Assembly: GCA_015227615.1 (NCBI GenBank) | Contig: JAALGZ010000013.1 | Span: forward strand, 496,001 to 560,000 | DNA length: 64,000 nucleotides | Direction of reading: 5' to 3' | Origin: Labyrinthula sp. Ha | Lineage: Eukaryota; Sar; Bigyra; Labyrinthulida; Labyrinthulaceae | Part shown: positions 12,901 to 26,000 of the stretch, in pieces | How positions within the stretch are numbered: the first letter of the stretch is position 1 | Layout of the letters: each line of letters opens with the position of its first letter | The notes under the pieces: model-generated | Seen by the model: the letters and a program-made list of their open reading frames with translations, nothing else | Database searches by the model: none | What the model was told of the DNA's origin: nothing | Program-made: the position numbers and the translations under genes

Positions 12901-15900
12901 GTTTATAGTACTAAACCCTATATGTATTAATTTTATTTAGTATTTGTGGGCATTATTCGGACGTTTGCAGCTATTGCAGCTTGAAACTTCTTGGTTAGAT
13001 TGCCAATATACACATTATTCATTTAATAAAATGGTAAAAAATCTTAGATCAACTAATTACGTAATTTTATTCCAAGTGATTAAGAGAAGAAGAACATTTA
13101 CTATATGGCGATTTTGAGTATTTCTTGTGTGAGTTATATATTAATGTCTTAGCGGCTATACAGCTGAACTTGTATCGAACCTTGAATATGGATTTATTAC
13201 CATTTTAAAACTAATATTAAAGTCTATAGCTGAATTGAACTGTTTATTTAATCCAATATTATGAATGTCTCAACTTATTTTTGTTCCTTCGACATCATCA
13301 AATATATTATGATAATAATTCTTAACAATTTCTCACTTTCTCTCACCAGATACGTAAGACACAAATGTCTATAATATGGAATAGATTCCAAGTATTAAGT
13401 ATAAGCTTAAAAATAAAATTTGCATTTTCTCAAAGTTATGAACTTCGTTTCTTTTGGATTGCTTATTGATAATCGCCAATGTACCTTACTGTAGCAATGT
13501 TCAAAGTTATGATGAACCATTAGGATCGAATCTCTAGTAGCGGAATATGTAGATACTTGTCATAGTCGGACAGGCCGATGAAAATATCTAGGGACTGGAA
13601 ATGTTGAAAATTTTTAATAATCGATAAGTCTTATGTAGGTTGATATTTAAAAAACACGAATAACTGTTGACTAAGTTAACTTGATTTTATTCTTATTATC
13701 AATGGTTGTAAGTAATAAGCTAAAGTAGCAAGAAAATATATTGAAAACAATCAATAGAAATAAAAAAACAAATTTTTAACCAAAAAAAACCAACTCTCTT
13801 TTATTTAGGTTGTGGCTATAAGGGCTCTTAGTCTCTGTAAAATAAATCTGAATTGTCACATGTATGCAAGAATTGTTGTATTTTTTGTAGGTTACCATAT
13901 TCTTATTTTGAAAATATTGGCAAGAATGTTTATTGTCAATTATGAGTATTGTTTTTAAGAGTTTGTACTTTTATATGAATTTTTCAAATAAAGCTTTCCA
14001 TTATATACTTGAAAAATCCATCCATATTGAATTAGAAATAACTCTAACTAAATTCATAGGACAGTATTTGCTATAATGTCATTTTCTCAAAAATTTTCTT
14101 AAGAAAATACTTTATCCCAATTTTGTAGAAAACATTGTATATGAAGAATCAAGTAGAGCTATTTTGCTTTTACAATTTGAGCTCTAAAAGCCACAACTTC
14201 TGCTATGATTACAATATTTTAAAAGATTTCTAACACCTTGTTTATTAAACACAACTCCTACTTAACTTAATTCCGGTTTGAATAATTAAATAAACCTTCC
14301 CGGAATGTATGGACAATCCTGGTAAATATCGTTGCGTCTGCACTATCTACCGCTTATAGAACATGGGTGTCCAATTTATATACTGCAGTCAACAATGAGG
14401 TGTCAATATCTCGAAAGACTTTATCTGAGTTCTGTCAAAATATTTCTGTAGCTTAATAAATATTTAATAATGTCACCGGGGTTTCATGTGGGATTATTGG
14501 TATTTTATTTTAATATGAAAAATAGAGCAGAATTTACATATGGATGCTCTTAGTCTCTTAAATATGTTATTATTCTTTTCATAATTCTCAAAAAAATAAC
14601 AAATATAACACCGGATATTGAGGTTAACCTATTGGTAAAATTTTTATATTCTTACACATTGGTATCACACCCATTCTGGGAAGATACATGAGAAGGGTTT
14701 TGTGACGGTTTGAATATTATTCTAAATTTCGTAAATATTTGAAAATTTTTGGGAATTATTTTTAGAATTTCCACTATAGTACCCTAGATATGTATGAAAA
14801 TTTATATTTTTTGAAACATTCAGAGGAGTAAGTAATTAGTCGGAATTATGGGAGATTTTTTTAATTGTTCATACAGAAATAAGATAAATACTAGATTTCT
14901 TAAAGAATATATTTCTGATTCGTTACTTCTGTCAACAATATCAGCTACACATGCTTATTTGTGTAAGAGGATAAGAAACGCATAATAAACTTACTTTCAC
15001 ATAGAGCCTCGAAATCCCTTATACATAGCAGTTAATATTAATTTGAAAAGCAGTAAATTTAAGCTAGTTAGGATAATTAGCGTTTGAATATCCCCAAATT
15101 GAATAATTGAATATGACAATTTGCTGACTTCAAAGGTTAAGAAAGTATATTATCACACAAACTACTTTGATAAATGATAGACATGTCATTGGATATACTT
15201 TTAGAATCTATCCTCCTCTAGAGATATTTTTACGGATAAAATAGTTCTATTGAAAACTTTAAGAATTCTTATAGATATTCTGTCTTCAAACCAGATACAA
15301 CGAAGACGCACTGCACCAAATAACATACACAAGTTTGACTCCCTTCATAAGACTCTTATCTTCTTCTTTCTATTTTCTAAGTTCTGTCAGCACAAATTGA
15401 ACACAGAATAACCGCATGGTCATATGGTATATGTGAGGCATATATATGTGTATATTTCTTAAATTATGGCTAGACTACATGAACATACCTTAATTACCTT
15501 TAAGCAATATTTCATTTCCATTGAGTTTAAATTATTACTTAAGGCAGGTATAATAAAATCATCGTAGCAGTTTTTGTGTATTTATTATTCCATGTGCTAG
15601 ACCGTTATGTTTCTACTTCTTTAGTAAAATAAATTTCATAATGTGTTTACAAATTTAGAGATTAACACCTTCTCGCTTGTTACAGCGTATAAAAAGTTAA
15701 TTTGGAAAAACCCCATTGATTATGTCATATTGTTTAACCTTTACAAATTTTTGAGAAAGAGTAGTGAAATTTGCCCATTTCTTGACTCTTCTTATAACGT
15801 ATCGTAAAAATGGCACTACAACCATCAGTCATAGCTATTTGAAGTAACTAGGGTGAAATAATAAACATTTAAAACATTGCAGTAATCAAAAAACATGTTC

Positions 15901-18160
15901 AATAAAAGAAAAATTGGAAAAGTATGATGAAATGTACCCACTACTCATAGACCTAATATTGCCTAAGAAAAGAAGGAGGTCCACCTTACATACTTGAACT
16001 TTCATAGTTAGAAGTCTCTGGCCCTTATGTTCAAAATTAATTTTGTGGTTGTATAAATAAAAACTGCTTTTGTCGATGGGACGTGGTCTTTCTCAAAAAA
16101 TAATAATATTCAACGGATTACATCTTAATTTTAAAAGTAGATTTTAGAATGCAACTTATAATTAAATTACGCAACTGGGAATGCCTTTGGATTTTGTAAA
16201 ACCGAGTCATTATTGAATAGAATGTTCTATGATCTCATTTCTGGCAGCAATGCAGGAATATATCCACAATATCTTCTTCCATGAGATAAAATAGTATTTT
16301 TAGATTCTACATAGGATTAGAAGGTGCATAAGGAATGCTCACAATAAGAACTTAGTCTTACCATTGGACATTAGATCTAGTTATTGAAAGATATGAACAT
16401 TTAGTTCTGGGTTAAAAAGGAAAAGGCTTTTTTTGTGTATTCTTTCCGCTGATTAAAGAATTACCTCTACAAAGATTTATCGAAGTTGCATTCCGCAAAA
16501 GGAGAGACAAATTAAGAAGCTGTCAAAAATAATTTGAGACCCATATCATATACTTGACTGAAGCAATCAATGAAAACAGGAATTAAGTCGCGTAATAGAG
16601 AAATATACTACTGAGAATTGAAACTCTTCAAATTGGTTTATTTTTATATTACTTACTCTATGAAATATGCTTGAATGGAAGAATAATATCAATACATATA
16701 ATGACTAACATTGTTCTCTTTGTCATAGTATTAGCCTGCTCAAAGGCAAGATCAAGATTAAAAAAATTAAGAAAATTCAGTTTAGGGAAGGTTCCATGCT
16801 TGTGCTGGTTTCACTTGGAAACATATAAATAAAAAAATAGCCAAGCCAGGATTTATGGAATAGAGAGTTGAATTTTATAATCTTATCGTGCTTAATGGTG
16901 CTATTAAATATATGGATAAGATAGGGATTTAAAGAAATTCTAGATGCTTATAGTCTAAACTTAAGGTAATTTTGAGCTAAGGAATTAAAATATGCGTAAA
17001 CTTTTAATAGAAATTACCTTATTATTAGAACAATTCATCTCCAAGGTCTAACATATATGTGAATAGTTAATTCACGATCCAACCTAATTAATCAAATAAA
17101 TGAAAATGTTCCTTGTTTCGCTAAACATCTTTTTTAATATTTATCAGTGGTTTACCTAAGTAGAACAGAGCCATAATTTTAATCATTGGATCTAGGTGTG
17201 GACCAGTTCCCATTTATTAAAAACATCAACCAGAGAATAAGCAGAAAACCAAAAAAAATGTAACGAGTCATAATAGGCTATCTTGAAGATGAATAGGAAA
17301 ATTTTATCCTACTACTATGAAGTATGAAAATATAAAGCCTTGAACTGGCCATATTTCCCAAAGTAATTGATCTTCATCTTCTACCATGGAATAGATTATG
17401 TAAGATTCTTTCTAACACAATCCTGCTAATGATATCTTCGAGAAAAGCTAAAACAAAAACTTTCAAACATCTGCAAATTAAATTGACTCCAACAAATTAG
17501 TCTCCTAGGCAACCTTCAGCATTGATGGTGATACTTTCAGCGAGATCTTGTGCCTTGTTGAGGGAATGTATTGAAACCCGTTAATATTTGAAAATAGTAA
17601 GAGTTGAAACAGAAATATTGAGTCTTAACTAGTCATTTACGATTTACCTGAATTGAAAAAAATAAGAAGATTTGAATTTGTATGTAAAGTGTATGCTTGA
17701 GAAATAAGCTAGAAAAGGAAGAAACAAGATATTAATTGTAAGAATACCAGCCCTGGATTGTATAAGATTGCTTACGCGGCTATTAAACCGATAAATATAC
17801 GAGCAAACACCGTTAGCCACGTCAGCAATAACCATCTAACACTATTACAATTATGGTTTCTTAACGAAACACTCTGCCGCGGCAGTACCGTATCATAACG
17901 GTAAGAACCATTTATTGTATTACAGCGGAACAGATTTGATTAGAAAATTTGTTTCGATAAGTTACGGTTTCACCGTTAAGAAATAATAATTGCAAGATCT
18001 ATACGACTCATGTAATTGCCCAAAAAGAAAACAATTAATTCAGGAAATCATGGATAAAACAGAATAGATTTTCTTCACAGAATCCTCGACAGCTGCATAG
18101 ACACTTCCAAGAACAGCGTCACATTCTAAGGAACAAAGCCTAGTTCTAATTTATTGATTT
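9931..18160. other. Gene-poor AT-rich stretch (about 8.2 kb)
   Basis: I find no conserved protein, structural RNA or long repeat. All open frames are under 90 codons with unconvincing composition. Near the right edge (about 17808-17975) are a perfect 12-bp palindrome and several TAACGG/CCGTTA motifs. Confidence 0.65.
17874..17885. repeat. 12-bp GC-rich palindrome beside TAACGG motifs
   Basis: CTGCCGCGGCAG is a perfect palindrome and very GC-rich for its surroundings. CCGTTA or TAACGG hexamers lie at about 17808, 17897 and 17970. TAACGG is the core bound by MYB-type factors in several eukaryotes; regulatory use here is only a guess. Confidence 0.35.
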
Positions 18161-18163
18161 TAA

Positions 18164-18812
18164 ATGACATCCGTCTGTGCTCTCCATGCTCAAGAAAAGA
18201 GAGTTGAATCGAAGAATCCTTTGCACACTGAAAGAGAAGTCTAATGAAAGGTGACAAAAACTGCCTCCGGGAATATTATTTTGGCAGTTTTACTAATGTG
18301 CTTAATTGAATTTTATTTAACTCAAAATAAAGACACACATAGGCTGAACGTTTGTGAAATTTTGACAAGAAAACATCAAACGATTCAAGGCGGAAGACTA
18401 TTTTCCCCGAGAAATCCAGATACTTGTTTTGCTCCCGAAGCAAAAGAAGCGAATACATTTGTTGCTAAAACTATAGATATTGCTGTTGTTCCTTTTCTGA
18501 GAGATGCTGATAGCTGATATTGTTTCGATTTTCGCTTTACCTGTGTTCTACAAGAAAAAGATAATATAAGCGTGTCCATTGGATTGCTAAGAAACATAGT
18601 ATAACAGGAAGCTCAACACCTTTTATGCAGAGCTTGAGATTAATTTGCAAAGAGTTAAAAAACAAATAACAGAGTTGCCTGCCAATGAGGTTCGTGTGGA
18701 AAAGGTGATGTCCCAACTTTATTCGCAAAGAGCAAAAAATCAAATAACAGAATTACCTGCCAATGAGGTTCGTGCGGAAGAAATGATGTCCCAAATTAAA
18801 TTTTATTCTTAA
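18164..18812 (+). CDS. Small gene with 26-residue tandem repeat, exons unresolved
   Basis: The last exon is clear: open from 18600 to a TAA at 18810-18812. It encodes two in-register 26-residue repeats (18645-18722 and 18723-18800) sharing QITELPANEVR and MSQ. Differences between the copies are synonymous or mild (GAG/GAA, TTG/TTA, Val/Ala, Leu/Ile), which supports coding on this strand. The repeats are charged and probably helical. A 28-nt intron at 18572-18599 (GT to AG, in the size class of this genome) would join it to the frame just upstream, ending KDNIS. Further 5' the picture fails: an ATG frame starts at 18164 and a frame at 18333-18514 contains RNPDTCFAPEAKEA, but I cannot join all pieces without a stop at 18515-18517. 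It may have more introns or be a pseudogene. No family recognised. Confidence 0.4.
18645..18800 (+). repeat. Two-copy 78-bp in-frame tandem repeat
   Basis: The unit at 18645-18722 is repeated at 18723-18800, period 78 bases (26 codons), roughly 85 percent identical by eye. The centre of the unit is identical over about 18 bases. Confidence 0.85.
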
Positions 18813-19503
18813 GGTTTTAACTCATGATTCTTTAGCAGCATCTCCGCAATAGAATCCTGGAATTTTAATTTTACCTTACATTTATTGCACGAAATCAGAT
18901 TTTTCTTATGTTCAGGGGTTTTGGCGATTACATCTTCAAGACCTTTAAAGAGATTTTCAAATAAATCTGCTGCTTCTTGTTTCAAAGTGTGATTAGGAAA
19001 TGGTTGTAATTCCTTATATTTTGATTCAGTAATATTTTTCTTTTCTGTCACAACGAGCTCATACAGGAATCTTTCCAGGGAACCTGCCTCATAGTTTGGC
19101 ATAATTTTCTTGAGCTCTTCGGTTTTGTGGTCTCTATTTTCCTTAACCTTTTTATATCTTTTTTTAGAATACTCTCTGTTTCGTTCTTTCACTCTTTCGC
19201 TCTTCTCATCTTCCTTTCTTCGCATCTCACTCTCATCATCCGAAATTTCAAAGTTAAAATTTTCCGCCTCAGGTTCAAATAAAGCACATTTCCTTTTAAA
19301 TTCATCATCATTTTCTGGTGCACTATCATAAGGAACCGTGAGATTAACTATGTTTCTAAGTGGTGTTTCGGGATCCGAAGCCACAGATAAGAAATCAATT
19401 TCTAGTTCATCATCAAGGGTTCTCGGTTGGTCTTGTTCATTGCTGCTACAATGGAAAGGTTGGAAATCTTCAGTTGGAAACATAAGAAAGGGTTGGTTTT
19501 CCA
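18809..19503 (-). CDS. Acidic/basic protein with bZIP-like basic segment
   Basis: About 230 codons ending in TAA at 18809-18811. The first ATG in frame is at 19483. The open frame runs 5' to a polypyrimidine tract and AG at 19504, so 19503 may be the first base of an internal exon and the true start may lie in an upstream exon. A possible one lies around 19554-19670, joined by a 50-nt intron at 19504-19553. The first 100 residues are acidic. Residues about 95-133 form a highly basic, probably helical block containing KERNREYSKKRYKKVK, which recalls the bZIP basic region, but the Asn and Arg spacing of true bZIPs is off by one and the leucine heptads are poor. The C-terminal third is Lys/Glu-rich with a CNKC motif. 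A nuclear regulator is a reasonable guess. It converges on the repeat-containing gene and the two stop codons overlap. Confidence 0.55.
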
Positions 19504-19504
19504 C

Positions 19505-20086
19505 TAAAAAAAATTGTAAACCGTTAAATTTTAAGCCTAAGTTGCTTCTCCACTGTCTTGGAGTGCTACAGCTTGTCCACTACCTTCACTTGCAAGAGTT
19601 GTTTGCGCACATAGAACATTCCTCCTGGTCACAGTGGCAAAAGACAAGACAGTTCAAAATCAGGTAGCTAGGGTCTAGCTATGTTATTTAAAAGCGTGTT
19701 ATTCTTATTTTTGTTCGAAACACCTTTGCGTTGAAGTTACGTTCCCCATAGTGTTCTATATCGTCCGATAAAAAAATATCTTCTAATGTACAGTAATGCA
19801 CTATTGCGAGATCAATATTTTGCCTATTTTACCGTTTGAATTCATGACTATCTTTTTCAACGACAAGAATATCTGAAACAACCACTGTAAGTGACGTTCC
19901 ATGCCTTTCACGAGATACAAGTTCTCCGATAAAGCATTTCATATGTCTTCTTACCAAATTACTTTATGTACTAAATTGTTTTTCATGTTGCGATAGGTAA
20001 CTGACTCTAACCGAGGCTGCAAGAATATGCGGAGACCTTTTCCGTTTAAAGCAGAAGTTCTGATAACCGTTTAGAAAGAACGTGAA
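19505..20086. promoter_or_regulatory. Region between the divergent bZIP-like and dynein genes
   Basis: The two genes diverge from this interval, so both promoters should be here. A minus-strand open stretch at about 19554-19670 may be a 5' exon of the bZIP-like gene. An AACCGTTT motif at about 20065-20072 sits just before the dynein ATG. I see no clear TATA box or initiator consensus. Confidence 0.35.
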
Positions 20087-23000
20087 ATGTTTTCTGGTTT
20101 AAAGATTAGAAGGGTTAAAGAAGTTGCGGAGGAAAATGAAGTTGATCCGCGTTTTGAACTTCTTGAAAGCAATGAACCGATAACAGTGCGGCACTATGAG
20201 TTGCAAGACATCAAAGAAGAAGAGAAAAAAAGAGCAAGACTAAAGAGAAAGATGGAGGAGAAGGAGAAAGAGAACTTAAGAAGAAAAAATCGCAGAGGTA
20301 TTGGGTATGTAAGGAAGAAGCCTAGTTCAAAACAGATGCTTAAGATTGAAAGAAAAGCACAAGCAATTAGTTTCATGGATTCACTTAACCTGAATGCTGG
20401 GCAAAAGAAAAGGATAGAGAACGGAGGTTTTCTTTACCTCAGAATAAGTCCTGTGTCTATGCTCAATTCTGTATATGAGCTTGATGTTTGTGCTTATGAA
20501 GAAACGACAAAAGAAGACTTCTTTACAGTGAGTCGTCGCGGAGTAGCAAGGTTCAGTTTCAAATATCCGGATTTCACTGATCTTAGAACTTGGGAATATG
20601 AGTATGCACTCTTTTACAAGGTTCAAAGCATTTTCTTTTTTTCGAAATTTAGAAAGTTTAAAAATTTTTATTTTTGGAGAAACAGAATAAGAACTGAGAA
20701 AATGGAGAAGTGCAAGAGTTTGTTAACAAGAAAATTGTTCCTCCTTGAGCCTGAATTGTCATCTTGCCTCCTGCAGCTGCGGGACACATTTGTTGAACTT
20801 GAGAATTCTCAATGTTTATTTTCTCTTGAGACTTCAAGGACAATTACTCTGGCTGAATTTAAAGATTCTCAGGCAGCGCACAGGAATCATATATCCGAAA
20901 CTTTTCAATCCTATTTTGAAGAATTAAAGAAAAAGGTTAAGATTTCCTGTGAGAAAGTACTGGAAGGATTTCTCAAAGAAAACAAAATAGACTACAATAT
21001 TAAATTGACATATATGGAAAAAGCAGCAGTAAAAAGGGCTTGCTTGAAACTTGGTCGGTTTGTTGTTCTTGTTGATTTCTTGATAGCAGATACCCTCTAT
21101 GCTTTTGCAATATCTTCGTTAGTTCGCCTTAATGAGTTTCTAGTACCATGTGAGAGATACCCTATTGAGATATGTTATACCCAGGAAGAGGAAGAGGCCA
21201 TGAGGAAAAAGGCCGTGAACTATATTGCGGGAAAAAGTAGGCGTTCAGTGCCGGTGTTTCATCTTGTTGTTGAGTACAAAGAATCGGAAACAAAATTATC
21301 TTTGGTCCCATCCGAACTCGCCTTACTCGAAACATTAGATTCACAGATATCGCAGAATATAAAGCTAGTAGAAGTGTTCAAGAAAATGATTCTTGATGAG
21401 TCCTTTTCTCAATTTTCTAAAGTGTTATATGCATTTAGCAATGCTAGTTTTAGGAATGTACGACGCTTAGATAAGTTTATACAGGAGACCTCAACTTTCG
21501 TAGAAATCAAAGGAGAAATGCTGCAAACTGTTAAGGAGTTCTATTTTGATTGTGTCGAGTACTGCCAAGTGTTTGATGCTGAGCTGGAAACGTTCAAGAA
21601 TAATGAGTCCAAGTATGAGATCTGTATAGAGGAGTACAGAACAATGAATATTGGACTTTTTGAAACTAAAATAGCAGAGTATAATCAGCAGGCAGTGATC
21701 TTTAGTAAAATTCCTCTTGTCGCTGTTAGTGATATCTTCGAGGTAGACTCTAACAGAATAAAGATGCTGTTGCTGCCCTCGCCGGGAAAATGTTTGGAAG
21801 CTGTTAGAAAAATTATTCCAAAGATCATGGAAGTAGACATCGAAGCAGTGATCCAAACTCTAAATAAATTGAACTCAACTGCGAAACAGACACCGGTTCG
21901 TGTAAAAGATTTTACGCAAAAATGTATCTTTTTGACCAAGACTCGAGAAGAGCTTCAGGATATAACTAAGAGCATTAATAGAATCTCTGATTTAGCGGAG
22001 CTCTTAGAGAAATATCACTGGGAGGTTCCTGAGAAGCAGCGAACTGGCCTTACATATACTCGCCAGTCCTTGGAAGCATTAATAGAGGTCATTGAACAAT
22101 GTGAAGCACGAAAGGTTTCGGATACCGAAAGGTTTATAAACGAACTTAAGGCAGATATTCCAAGACTAGAAAAAGAGCTGTCGTCGCTGAAGACATCGCT
22201 TGATGATAAGAAGTTTAAATTGAGAGAGAGCAACGTTCTGAAAATGGTATCAAACGTTCCATCCTTGTACAACAAGTATGAGAACGTACGAGATGAGATT
22301 GAGACGCTTAACAGCGATCAAGTGTTCTTGGAGCTTGATGTCACCGACTTTGAGACTCTGGAAGATCTCAGCTTGGAAATGAAGGTAACCTATGACCTAT
22401 GGCACGGCATTGACTCCTGGAAAAAATCGAAAGATATATGGATGAAGACCGATTTCAAGCTCCTTGATGTCGAAGAAATTGAAAAGCAAGTTCGTACACA
22501 AATTAAAGTTGGAACAAAGGCAGTTAAGATGATCCCTAACAATGAAGCGGGTGAAATGTTGTTGGAAGTTGTCAATGAAGTAAAAGAAGTACTTCCATTA
22601 ATATCTTCACTCAAGACAAAGAGTTTGAAACCGAGACACTGGGATCAAATTGATGAATTGGCAGACATTGGTGTTAAACTTAGCGAAGTCGAAGGACTTA
22701 CCTTAGAAAATGTGGTAAGCGAAGGTCTTGGAAAAGTAGCCGAAGCAATTCAAGGTATAGCTGTGGCAAGTGTCCAAGAGCAAGTATTAGAAGACACCTT
22801 GTCAAACGTGGAGCAAGTTTGGGACCAGACTAATTTCGAAGTGAATAATTATAAAGAGCAGAAGGGTGTGTACATTTTGGGCTCTCTAGAGGACATTTTT
22901 GTGAACTTAGATGATTCTTTGGTGACTATGTCAACTATCATGGGTTCGCGATACGTCAGTGGGATCAAGGACCTTGTATATGGCTGGAAGAACAAGCTTA

Positions 23001-26000
23001 CACTTGTGCAGGACACAATTGATGAATGGTTAACTTGCCAAAGAAATTGGATCTATTTGGAATCCATATTTTCGGCGCCTGATATACAAAGACAGCTTCC
23101 TGTAGAGTCGAAGAAGTTTTTGGCTATAGACTTGTTCTTCAAGAATTTAATGAAGAAGACTTTTGACGAACCCAACACTCTAAAGGCATGCACTGCAGAT
23201 GGAGGACTTAAGGAACGGTTAAAGAACTATAACGAGGAATTGGATGTTATTCAAAAAAGTTTGGAAGATTACTTAGAGACGAAGAGATCTGTTTTTCCTC
23301 GGTTCTACTTCCTTTCTAATGATGAACTGCTTGAGATATTGTCGCAGACGAAAGATGCGCAATGTGTTCAACCACACCTTAGAAAGTGTTTTGATGCTTT
23401 GGTTGGGCTTGATTTTGGGCCAGACAAAAAAAGTATTGATATTTTTGCAATGCTGTCTCCTGAAGGTGAGAGAATTGAACTTGGTAAGAATCTCAAAGCT
23501 AGAGGGAATGTTGAAGACTGGCTTACTCAGGTTGAAATACATATGAAAGCGAGTCTAAAGAAGCTAATGAGAGTCGGTTTGGATGATTATTTTTCGAAAC
23601 CAAGAAAGGGCTGGGTTGTCCAGCATCCTGGGCAAGTAGTGGCAACAATTGCACAGGTTGCTTGGGTAAGAGATAGCGAATCTGCTTTGCAGAAAAGAAC
23701 AATTGAATCTTGGTATGAAACAAACCTTCTCAATCTACAGGACTTAATTGCGCTTATTCGAAGTGATTTAACTTCTCGAGAGAGAAAGATCATAGTAGCC
23801 CTAGTCACTACTGATGTTCATGCCCGGGATATTATAGAGAAGTTGAAGATGGACCAAATCAATGACATCAATAATTTCTTGTGGCAAATGCAGCTTAGAT
23901 ACTATTTTAATTTTGAAGAAGGTATCGTAAAAATCAAACATTCTGATGCTAAGATTGACTACGGCTATGAATATGAGGGTTGTACCAGTCGCTTAGTTAT
24001 TACTCCGCTTACCGATAGATGTTGGTTAACAATCACAGGGGCGCTTAATCTTAAGCTTGGGGCAGCCCCGGCAGGGTATAATACTTCATTCATTCATTGC
24101 ATAGACCTGCTGGAACTGGGAAGACTGAGAGTAGTAAAGATCTTGCTAAGGCCCTTGCTGTCCAGTGTATTGTTTTCAATTGTAGTGACCAAATTGATTA
24201 TAAGATGATGGGAAAGTTGTTTCGCGGCCTTGCACAAACAGGGTGCTGGACATGCCTTGATGAATTCAATAGAATTGACATTGAAGTCTTATCTGTAGTG
24301 GCTCAACAGCTCCTTACACTGCGACAAGCGCGACTTCAAGACGTAGCAGAAGGTGAAGTCGCAATGACCGTGTTTATGGGAGTCCAAATAAAAGTATTGG
24401 AGTTGTTAGTCATTGTGACTATGAACCCTGGATATGCTGGGCGGACTGAGCTCCCGGATAACTTGAAAGTTTGCTTTAGACCTGTTTCTATGATGGTTCC
24501 TGATTATGCACTGATTGCTGAGATTATGTTGTTTGCTGAAGGGTTTGGTGATGCTAAAACCCTGAGCCGAAAAATGATTAAGTTATTTCATCTTAGTAGT
24601 CAGCAGCTGAGTCAGCAGCCGCATTATGACTATGGTCTACGAGCGGTTAAATCTGTCCTTGTCATGGCAGGAGGACTGAAACGTAGCCAGCCAGATCTGC
24701 TTGAAGATATCACTCTTATTCAGGCACTGCAGGACTCAAACGTGCCTAAGTGTCTTAAAGAAGATCTTCCTTTATTTTTTGCTATCGTTAAAGATCTTTT
24801 TCCCACAATCACAGTACCAGGTCATGATTATGGAGAATTTGAAGTTGCGATTCGTGAAGAACTGGATAATTTATATCTGCAGAAGAATGACAAGTACATA
24901 ACAAAGATTGTGCAGCAGTTTGACATTTTTAACATTCGATTCGGAGCTACAATAGTTGGTCCTACCTTGGGTGGAAAGACTAACTGCTATAATGTTTTGA
25001 GAAATGCTATGTTGAATATGAAGAGAAGAAAAACAAAGGATGCCAGACATCAGCATGTTGTGATTAAAGTATTGAATCCAAAATGTATATCAATGGGTGA
25101 ATTATATGGAGAATTCAATGAAGTTACGCAGGAATGGCAAGATGGCCTTGCATCTACAATAATGAGAGCAGCTGTGAATGACGTAACATCAGAACATGAA
25201 CTTATTAAAACTTTAACCAAAGCTGAAACGAATGATATTTCTGATGAAGAATTCGTTGGTGATCATGAAGAAGATGAGGTTCGAAATGATTTGATAAACA
25301 CTCCTAAAGCCGGCGATTTTGGGGTATCCAAAGATAACCTATTCGTCAGTAAACGATGGGTGGTGTTTGATGGGCCCATTGATGCCCTTTGGATTGAAAA
25401 CATGAACACTGTCCTGGACGATAACATGACTCTATGTCTCGCAAACGGAGAAAGAATAAAACTAGTTGTCGAAATGAAATGTCTGTTCGAAGTCAATGAT
25501 CTGGCTGTGGCATCACCCGCGACAGTTTCTCGCTTAGGGGTTATGTACATGAGCCCTGAAGACATAGGCGAAAAGGGCCTTTTTCAAACTTTTTTGAAGA
25601 GACTTGAGGTTGACTTTGAATCTCACCATAATGATTTTTTCCCATCATTTCTGCGAGAGCTAATGGAAGAACTCTTCGACATTTTTTTTCCTGAAGCTTT
25701 AGTTATGTTGCGTGAGGAATGTGAAGAAGCTATAGAGACAATTAACAATATGGTAACGTTAAACTTTTGTCAGCTGCTTCAGTCTTTCCTCTCGCCAAGA
25801 AACGGAGTTAGATTGTGGAAGTCTGATTCTATTTTTAGACTAGCAATACGCCCAATTGTAGAGACCCCATTGTACTTAGATCACTTTGGTTATAGTTTGG
25901 AGGATTTTTCTACTCTGGAAGACGCTGCTGGTAAGGAGGCAGTTATGAAGCTCTTTATATTCTGCCTGCTATGGTCAATTGGCGCCACTTCAAGTGCAAC

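Noticed and set aside
18809-19503. Classical bZIP transcription factor
   Set aside because: The basic block is similar, but the Asn-to-Arg spacing and leucine heptads do not fit, so only a bZIP-like label is given.
24076-24104. Sequencing frameshift in dynein instead of an intron
   Set aside because: The excised segment has GT and AG ends and the same size as five other dynein interruptions and the introns of other genes.
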